A stretch of DNA of 9,727 nt from Acidimicrobiaceae bacterium (GTDB lineage: Bacteria; Actinomycetota; Acidimicrobiia; Acidimicrobiales; Palsa-688), in NCBI GenBank assembly GCA_030838025.1, contig JAUTXM010000274.1, positions 1-9,727 on the forward strand, in the 5' to 3' direction. Positions 5,546-9,727 of this stretch are shown here, in pieces. The notes under the pieces were generated by a model. The model saw only the letters and a program-made list of their open reading frames with translations. It searched no databases and was not told the DNA's origin. The first letter of the stretch is position 1, and each line of letters begins with the position of its first letter. Made by a program: the position numbers and the translations under genes.

Positions 5546-6868
5546 TCAGGTGGTGAGGGGAATGCCCCGGAGATTGGCCAGGGCGGCAATGAACTCCGCT
5601 GCCCACGGCCAGTGCTGCGGCAGGTGCAAGCTCGGCCGGCGGGCGGAGATGGTGAGGCGGCCCGGGAGACGGAGATGGTGTCGGCGCAAGGTGTCGGTGG
5701 CGATCAGTGTCTCGCCCAGGCCGAGGCGGCTGGTCCAGCGGGCCAGGTTGTGGGCAATCACGTTGAGGGCCAGCCAGGCGGCGTTCGCCCCGAAACGCCC
5801 CGACGGCAGGTGGTTCAACCCGACCCCGTATTTGAGGTCCCGGATGGTGTTCTCGATCTCGGCGTGACGGCGATGGTCGGCCTCGATGTGGATCGTCGGG
5901 CCTTCCCGGTTGGTGATCAGAGCGTGGTAGGCGTAGGTGGCGAGCAACGCCAGCTGCGAGCCCGGGGTGGGCTTGGTGCGCCGCACGATCAGCCGGCACG
6001 CCTTGGTTCCCTTGGTCCCGAAGGGCCGGTATTCGATCTCGGCGACATCGGCTCCGTCACAGAAGTACGGGATCGGGGTCCACTGGTCGTCGGCGATCGC
6101 GGCGACGCGGGTGTGCAAACCCTTGTACAGCTTGGCGGTTATCGAAAACTTGACCTCGGCGGCGGTGCACGCGTCGACGACTTGGTGGCTGTAGAAACCG
6201 GAGTCGGCCCGCAACACCATCGGCCCGGTCGCCCCCGCGTCGCGGACCCGCCCGAAGGTTTCGGTCAGGAACGAGGCGGCACCGCGTCCGGCATGGGCGT
6301 TGCCGCCCCGCAGCCGGCAATGCACCACGTCACCGGTCCCCGCCATCACCGAGAACAGGGGGTGATAGCCGCGGACGTGGTTGTAGGTGAACTTGGCGCC
6401 GCCTTGTTTGGCCAGCCCGTAGGTCTCCACGATGCTCGAGTCGACGTCGATCGTGACCGCCACGCCGTCACCGACGCCGCCGCCCGCGGCCCACGCCCGC
6501 TGCAATGCGATGGCCGAGACGACGTCAAGCTGGCGGGCGTGGCCCCAAGTGAAACTCCGAAGGAACGTCCCCAGCGTGGACGGGGCCAGGACGACGTGGC
6601 CCAGGACCGACTCGGTCGCAGCCGAACGCAACACGTCCGCGTCGTCGATACTGTCGCCACCGGCCAACGCCGAGTGGATCAACGTCATCGCCTTGTCGCC
6701 GACATGGGCGTGACCTCTCGCCGAACCCAGATCGACATGGGCGTCGAACAAGCCTCGCAGACCCAGATGCTGGGCCAACGTCGCGGGCAGGATCAGCCCG
6801 GCGTCAGCCACCGCGTGACTGTCGTCGAAGGTCACCGCGAGCCGGTCGAGAGTGTGCGATGCTGGCAT
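5546..6868 (-). CDS. IS1380-family DDE transposase
   Basis: Catalyses cut-and-paste movement of the surrounding element. It is 440 residues from this start, full length for the family. Seen: N-terminal FDDSHAVADAGLILPATLAQHLGL, GDSIDDADVLRS, the first catalytic Asp in VTIDVDSS (Asp141 or Asp143), HVRGYHPLFSV, the second Asp in VLRADSGFYSH (Asp222), IVRRTKPTPGSQLALLATYAYHA (cited here in part: RRTKPTPGSQ), and the Glu in HRRHAEIENTIRDLKYGVG (Glu337 or Glu339). The frame is unbroken. Start: ATG 6868 (or TTG 6871) gives the family-typical MPASHTLDRL beginning and has GGAGGG (6884-6879) upstream. The longer ATG 6919 has its GGGAGG touching the start codon, too close to work. The RBS lies in a predicted stem with the leader, which may limit expression. 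Confidence 0.92.
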   Translation of the reverse strand: MPASHTLDRLAVTFDDSHAVADAGLILPATLAQHLGLRGLFDAHVDLGSARGHAHVGDKAMTLIHSALAGGDSIDDADVLRSAATESVLGHVVLAPSTLGTFLRSFTWGHARQLDVVSAIALQRAWAAGGGVGDGVAVTIDVDSSIVETYGLAKQGGAKFTYNHVRGYHPLFSVMAGTGDVVHCRLRGGNAHAGRGAASFLTETFGRVRDAGATGPMVLRADSGFYSHQVVDACTAAEVKFSITAKLYKGLHTRVAAIADDQWTPIPYFCDGADVAEIEYRPFGTKGTKACRLIVRRTKPTPGSQLALLATYAYHALITNREGPTIHIEADHRRHAEIENTIRDLKYGVGLNHLPSGRFGANAAWLALNVIAHNLARWTSRLGLGETLIATDTLRRHHLRLPGRLTISARRPSLHLPQHWPWAAEFIAALANLRGIPLTT

Positions 6869-6873
6869 CAAGA

Positions 6874-6941
6874 AAGTGCCCTCCGAACTAGGGGTCATGG
6901 CTGGCTTGGTAACCGCCATCCTCCCAGGTCAGGGGGCACTT
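6874..6941 (-). promoter_or_regulatory. Possible RBS-sequestering hairpin in the transposase leader
   Basis: On the minus strand AAGTGCCCCCT (6941-6931) can pair with GGAGGGCACTT (6884-6874): nine Watson-Crick pairs, one G-T and one mismatch, loop 46 nt. The second arm includes the proposed transposase Shine-Dalgarno GGAGGG. Similar leader hairpins limit translation of other IS transposases (for example IS10 and IS50); here it is inference. Confidence 0.35.
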
Positions 6942-6978
6942 CTACGTGATAGCCAACCGATCTACACACCTATTTCTT

Positions 6979-6991
6979 CGGTGGAACGGGG
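6979..6991. repeat. IS right terminal inverted repeat (transposase-proximal end)
   Basis: Reads CCCCGTTCCACCG on the minus strand from the outer end; the partner of 5364-5376. Confidence 0.7.
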
Positions 6992-6996
6992 TTAAG
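6992..6996. repeat. Right target-site duplication of the IS (TTAAG)
   Basis: Exact copy of 5359-5363. It is followed by another TTAAG (6997-7001) and TTAGCC, so the target was a TTAA-rich tandem stretch. Confidence 0.75.
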
Positions 6997-7006
6997 TTAA
7001 GTTAGC

Positions 7007-7035
7007 CAAGTCGCCGCCTACTAGGCGACGACTTG
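7007..7035 (-). terminator. 29-bp palindrome at the end of the metallopeptidase gene, likely terminator
   Basis: CAAGTCGCCGCCTA (7007-7020) and TAGGCGACGACTTG (7022-7035) are complementary at 13 of 14 positions around a single central base. The TAG stop of the metallopeptidase (7023-7021) lies at the centre. Downstream on the minus strand the sequence is AT-rich (GCTAACTTAACTTAAC) but has no T-run, as is common for actinobacterial terminators. Confidence 0.5.
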
Positions 7036-8148
7036 CCGGCCTGAGTCTCCTGGACCCGTCGTGGCGGCGCTCGGTCGATCGTCGAGCACCCGCTGGTGCA
7101 CGAAGCGCAGCTTTTCGACGACCTTGGGGCTGAGGACAAAGGGATAGAGGTCATCCTTGCCCATGCTGCGGTTGATGGCGTTCAGGGCGTAGGTGAGCGG
7201 AAGCCAGTCACCAAGGATCTCGTCAAAGTTCTCCTGGGCGTCCATCGTGGGCCTGGCCCGGAGCGAGGGGTCCTGTTGCGGATCGACGGAGACATCGGCG
7301 GGTGGGTGCGCGAAGCGTGGCCCGGCCACGATCACGCCGTGCGACGCTGCGGTCTGCAACGTGTCGCGGATATGCAGGTAATGGGCCCACGTCTCGGCCC
7401 AGTCCTCCCACGGATGGGCGGCGGCATAGACGCTGACGTGGTCGTCGGCCCATCCCGGCGTGGGTCCCTTGTCGTAGTGGCGCTCCAACGCCTGCTGGTA
7501 GTCGCCCCGCTCGTCACCGAAGCGGCTACGGAAGCCCTCCACGACGCCGGATCTCTCCGACACCAGCACCTGCCAGTAGTAGTGGCCCACCTCGTGGCGA
7601 AGGTGGCCCAGCATGGTGCGGTAGGGCTCACCGAGCTGCACCCGCATGCGCTCGCGATAGGCGTCGTCGGACTCTGCCAGGTCGATGGTGATCACGCCGT
7701 CGGCGTGGCCGATCGTGATCGGGTCAGCCTGCTTCACCAGGAAGTCGAACGCCAGGCCCAACGTCGGGTCCTCGTGACGCGACACCAGGGGCAGTCGCAG
7801 CTCGAGTAGCTGGAACACCAGCCGCCGCTTGGCCGCTTCGGCCCGCACGAACCGCCCTAACACCTGGGGATCGCCCGCCAGCTCGGCGTTGCCGGGGCGG
7901 GTGCGGGTGAGGTGGCACGACCGGCACAGCTCGCCGGAATCGGGGTTGGGCAGGATCCAGTTGCAGCCCGCCAGGAAACGGTTGGCGCACCGAGAGGCGG
8001 TCGGCAGGACCGATGCCTCGGCGGCGTCGGCCACCCGCACGATCTCGCGGGTCTCGGGATTGAAACCCAGGCCCGCCCGGCAGCGGAGGCACTCGACATT
8101 CTCGAAATACACCAACTGGCCGCACCGGGGGCATCCGAAGGCGCGCAC
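7021..8148 (-). CDS. Putative zinc-binding metallopeptidase with N-terminal zinc ribbon
   Basis: A 375-residue soluble protein. Seen: an N-terminal zinc ribbon, CPRC (6-9) and CLRC (20-23); a second Cys cluster (Cys54, Cys62, Cys75, Cys78; LCRSCH); then a gluzincin-like core RHEVGHYYW (184-192) with His185, Glu186 and His189 as the HEXXH metal and catalytic residues, and EDWAETWAHYLH (248-259), which probably supplies the third ligand. This matches the uncharacterised family usually named 'putative zinc-binding metallo-peptidase' (Pfam PF15887 as I recall it). Substrate unknown; no signal peptide, so cytoplasmic. GTG 8148 is chosen because the conserved RAFGCPRCG start follows at once; the 120 open codons upstream are a shadow of the lipid kinase gene. 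It follows that gene by 37 nt, so is probably cotranscribed. Confidence 0.85.
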   Translation of the reverse strand: MRAFGCPRCGQLVYFENVECLRCRAGLGFNPETREIVRVADAAEASVLPTASRCANRFLAGCNWILPNPDSGELCRSCHLTRTRPGNAELAGDPQVLGRFVRAEAAKRRLVFQLLELRLPLVSRHEDPTLGLAFDFLVKQADPITIGHADGVITIDLAESDDAYRERMRVQLGEPYRTMLGHLRHEVGHYYWQVLVSERSGVVEGFRSRFGDERGDYQQALERHYDKGPTPGWADDHVSVYAAAHPWEDWAETWAHYLHIRDTLQTAASHGVIVAGPRFAHPPADVSVDPQQDPSLRARPTMDAQENFDEILGDWLPLTYALNAINRSMGKDDLYPFVLSPKVVEKLRFVHQRVLDDRPSAATTGPGDSGRQVVA

Positions 8149-8162
8149 CGCTATCGGCCCCG

Positions 8163-8194
8163 CACGGCACTCTTCACGGCACTCTTCACGGCAC
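8163..8194. repeat. 12-bp tandem repeat across the lipid kinase stop codon
   Basis: CACGGCACTCTT occurs at 8163-8174 and 8175-8186, followed by CACGGCAC at 8187-8194 (2.7 copies). On the coding strand the unit reads GTG CCG TGA AGA, so each copy in the kinase frame carries a stop codon. It lies in the kinase-metallopeptidase gap. Confidence 0.8.
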
Positions 8195-9055
8195 CAGCAC
8201 GCGCAGCGCCCCGGAAAGGCACTCGAAGCGCAGGGGCGTGCCCAGGTCTTCGACCTCTCCGTCGAGGGCCACCTCGACCCGCCTGCGGTTGAGGTCGCAC
8301 ACCGTCGCCACCGTTTGCCAGCGCAGCACCAGCGGGGAGCGGGCCAGGCGACCGAGCACCACAGCGCCCACGATGCGCAGCCGCGAGAGGGGCCGGTCGG
8401 CCCGAACGACGCGGACATCGAGCACGCCGTCGTCCACGCTCTGCCGGTCACCCAAGTCGAGCAGACCCTCGCCGTAGGTTCCGTTGCCGACGAAGACCAT
8501 CCAGGCACAGTGGGTGACGCCGTCCACTTCGACGTTGACCCGGCCGCCGTCGCGTAGTTGTTCGTAGGCCGCCACCACGTTGGCGACCCCTTTGCGCAGC
8601 CGGCGTTGGTGCAGCTCCCGGCGGATCACGATCTTGGGGTACACGCCGATACTCGAATTGTTGACGAAGCACTTGCCGTTGACTCGTCCTACGTCGACCA
8701 AGATGACCCGGCCAGTCGCCGCCTTTTGAGCCGCATCGACGTCTTCGATGCCGACATCCTTGGCGAAGTGGTTCCGGGTGCCGGCGGGAATCACCAGAAG
8801 AGGCACCTCGGTGCCGACCAGTTGCTCGGCCACCGTGCGGATGGTGCCGTCGCCGCCGGCGGCGCCCACGAAGCTGCATCCGGCCGCCATGGCCTTCTTG
8901 ATGGTCTCGACGAGTTGGTCGGGCGGGCACTCCTCGACCTGATGGCCGGGGAAGAGCGAGCGCAATTCCTCGGCCGAGGTGGCATTGGGTCCCGAGCCCG
9001 GGTTGACGAAGATCGCCCCACGCCTTGGCTGCTCACCTCCGGCTGGTTCGGTCAC
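8186..9055 (-). CDS. YegS/DgkB-type diacylglycerol/lipid kinase
   Basis: Predicted to phosphorylate diacylglycerol or a related lipid using ATP, recycling lipids at the inner face of the membrane. The 289 residues match the family. Seen: NPGSG (18-22), the nucleotide-binding GGDGT (67-71), PAGTRNHFAKD (90-100; the usual form is PLGTxNDFA), NNSSIGVYPK (132-141), VFVGNG (187-192), DDGVLDVRVV (208-217) and ALDGE (263-267). The His in place of Asp in RNHFA is common in one subgroup whose substrate is not settled. The GTG at 9055 has GAGAGGA (9070-9064) 8 nt upstream, which sets the start; the open frame continues upstream to 9703 but lacks conserved sequence. It is followed by the metallopeptidase in the same direction. 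Confidence 0.92.
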   Translation of the reverse strand: MTEPAGGEQPRRGAIFVNPGSGPNATSAEELRSLFPGHQVEECPPDQLVETIKKAMAAGCSFVGAAGGDGTIRTVAEQLVGTEVPLLVIPAGTRNHFAKDVGIEDVDAAQKAATGRVILVDVGRVNGKCFVNNSSIGVYPKIVIRRELHQRRLRKGVANVVAAYEQLRDGGRVNVEVDGVTHCAWMVFVGNGTYGEGLLDLGDRQSVDDGVLDVRVVRADRPLSRLRIVGAVVLGRLARSPLVLRWQTVATVCDLNRRRVEVALDGEVEDLGTPLRFECLSGALRVLVP

Positions 9056-9063
9056 GGCTGGGA

Positions 9064-9070
9064 TCCTCTC
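9064..9070 (-). promoter_or_regulatory. Shine-Dalgarno of the lipid kinase
   Basis: GAGAGGA on the minus strand, 8 nt before the GTG at 9055. It rules out the much longer open frame starting at 9703. Confidence 0.65.
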
Positions 9071-9113
9071 ACCTGTCGTCCTCACTGCTGATCCGCCGAG
9101 AGGGAGGCTCTGA

Positions 9114-9141
9114 TCGGGGTGAGTTGGCTGGCTCACCCCGA
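9114..9141. promoter_or_regulatory. 10-bp inverted repeat in the divergent region (possible operator or leader hairpin)
   Basis: TCGGGGTGAG (9114-9123) and CTCACCCCGA (9132-9141) are perfectly complementary around an 8-nt spacer. Located about 60 nt upstream of the lipid kinase start. Confidence 0.4.
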
Positions 9142-9168
9142 CCAGTCTCCTGCGCGATCGACCGATTT

Positions 9169-9204
9169 CCCGTGACGAATGCGACGTGACGAAGATTTCA
9201 CGGG
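9169..9204. promoter_or_regulatory. Second dyad with internal direct repeat (possible operator)
   Basis: CCCGTGA (9169-9175) and TCACGGG (9198-9204) are complementary, and CGTGACGAA occurs twice inside (9171-9179 and 9185-9193). Such mixed direct/inverted repeats are typical of regulator-binding sites, but no promoter hexamers are clear nearby. Confidence 0.3.
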
Positions 9205-9337
9205 TCCGCCGATACGTCGACGCTCCTGTACCCACGCCGGCCGGGCCGTCAAACCGATCCTCAGGGGCGTTTCGGGCGGCATTTCCCCAGGTCAATTCCG
9301 TTTGCTGCCGCGCCCCTCGGGCACCACAGTGGAGGTC

Positions 9338-9727
9338 ATGTACCAGGGATCTGGCGGTTGGATCGTGTCCTCGGGCGGTGGGCCTCCCTCCGCCGAGCTG
9401 TACCAGTTTGCGACCGCGGCAAGCGATGGCGGCGGGGCGCCACCGGCCCGGTTCGAACTGGGCGATATCCGGCGCCTCGGTCAGCGCCTGCTGCGGGCCG
9501 CCGCCACCTCGGCTCGGGTCAAGCCCCCGGTGACCGTCGCCCAGGTACTGGCCGGGCATCTCGGCGCGGGCGCCCCGGCGATACCGGTCGTCGGCGAGAC
9601 GTGGCCCTCGTACGAGCATGTCAACATCCAGGTGGCGCTGAACCGGTGGCTGGCGCGCCCCGGGCGGCAGCACTCGTTGGTGGGCATCACGGGATTCCAA
9701 CACCGGATGTTTTCCCTGGCCGACCTG
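9338..9727 (+). CDS. N-terminal part of an uncharacterised protein, cut off by window edge
   Basis: An open frame of 130 residues running off the right end, starting MYQGSGGWIV and ending LVGITGFQHRMFSLADL. Support: protein-like composition with clear predicted helices (ELGDIRRLGQRLLRAAATS, VTVAQVLAGHLG) and a divergent layout to the lipid kinase. No signal peptide, membrane span or catalytic motif in this part. The segment WPSYEHVNIQVALNRWL followed by GITGFQHRMFSLADL seems to me like the N-terminal domain of some actinobacterial AAA-type ATPases, but no Walker motif is reached, so this is only a guess. Start uncertain: a GGAGG lies just 2 nt before the ATG, too close, and an in-frame GTG at 9329 adds three residues. 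Confidence 0.6.
   Translation, partial: MYQGSGGWIVSSGGGPPSAELYQFATAASDGGGAPPARFELGDIRRLGQRLLRAAATSARVKPPVTVAQVLAGHLGAGAPAIPVVGETWPSYEHVNIQVALNRWLARPGRQHSLVGITGFQHRMFSLADL

Larger units (their letters stand above)
5364..6991 (-). mobile_element. Complete IS1380-family insertion sequence, 1628 bp
   Basis: Bounded by imperfect inverted repeats: left CCCGAATCCACCG (5364-5376) against right CCCCGTTCCACCG (complement of 6979-6991), 10 of 13 identical, with further similarity inward to a TAGG on each side when one gap is allowed. Flanked by 5-bp TTAAG duplications. It carries one full-length DDE transposase gene on the minus strand, 72 nt or more of leader on the right and about 182 nt of non-coding sequence on the left. 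Size, terminal CC and duplication length fit IS1380. With an intact gene and an exact duplication it looks recent and possibly still active. Confidence 0.85.

Noticed and set aside
6869..6919. ATG 6919 as transposase start
   Set aside because: Its GGGAGG touches the start codon, and the family-typical N-terminus begins at 6868; kept only as an alternative.
5459..6949. 496-codon plus-strand open frame
   Set aside because: Antisense to the transposase; Gly/Arg/Gln-rich translation without domain features.
8149..8508. 120-codon N-terminal extension of the metallopeptidase
   Set aside because: It overlaps the lipid kinase in another frame, is Trp/Cys/Arg-rich, and the conserved zinc ribbon starts only at 8148.
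9331..9335. GGAGG as ribosome site for the ATG at 9338
   Set aside because: Only 2 nt separate it from the ATG, too short to work; the start of this gene remains open.
9056..9703. Long N-terminal extension of the lipid kinase
   Set aside because: No conserved sequence; it runs antisense to the divergent gene, and GAGAGGA before GTG 9055 marks the true start.
1..9727. CRISPR array, prophage or defence cluster
   Set aside because: No regularly spaced repeats, phage structural genes or recognisable defence proteins were seen; the genes are housekeeping plus one IS.

Overview
The window is very GC-rich bacterial chromosome with tightly packed genes, many GTG starts, 4-nt GTGA gene overlaps and TANNNT -10 boxes lying 6-8 nt from start codons (leaderless style). 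This, together with the protein families present, points to an actinobacterium (Actinomycetota). The Cys-Pro-Lys-Pro variant in the aspartokinase and the overall gene style make an Acidimicrobiia-like lineage my best guess, but that is inference. There is no phage, CRISPR or secondary-metabolite cluster; the only clear accessory element is one intact insertion sequence.

Left part (1-2220, minus strand): an operon for the first two steps of aspartate-family amino-acid and diaminopimelate synthesis, lysC followed by asd with a 10-nt overlap. asd runs off the left edge. lysC contains a strong internal ribosome binding site and GTG where separate beta subunits start in other alpha2beta2 aspartokinases. 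Divergently (2306-3778, plus strand) lie two related cyclophilin-type prolyl isomerases: first a membrane-anchored one with a partly altered active site, then a soluble one with a standard active site. Both carry the same N-terminal Cys-containing motif.

Middle (3801-4944, minus strand): a three-gene operon with two successive 4-nt GTGA overlaps: a 41-residue single-span membrane protein and two PRC-barrel proteins. Its promoter looks leaderless. Next comes a non-coding stretch (about 4945-5358) containing several dyads and a striking 85-nt near-perfect hairpin.

5364-6991: a complete IS1380-family insertion sequence with an intact DDE transposase, imperfect terminal inverted repeats and a 5-bp TTAAG target duplication. 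It sits in a short TTAA-rich linker between the 85-nt hairpin and a 29-bp palindrome at the end of the next gene.

Right part (7021-9070, minus strand): a YegS/DgkB-type lipid kinase followed by a zinc-ribbon plus HEXXH putative metallopeptidase, probably one transcription unit ending at the palindrome. Divergent from them, a plus-strand gene of unrecognised function begins near 9338 and runs off the right edge. The divergent region between them holds two dyads that look like operators.

Most of the window is ordinary housekeeping. The points most worth a second look are the 85-nt hairpin, the IS insertion between two palindromes with its possible self-limiting leader, the internal lysC start, the small-membrane-protein/PRC-barrel operon and the cyclophilin pair.
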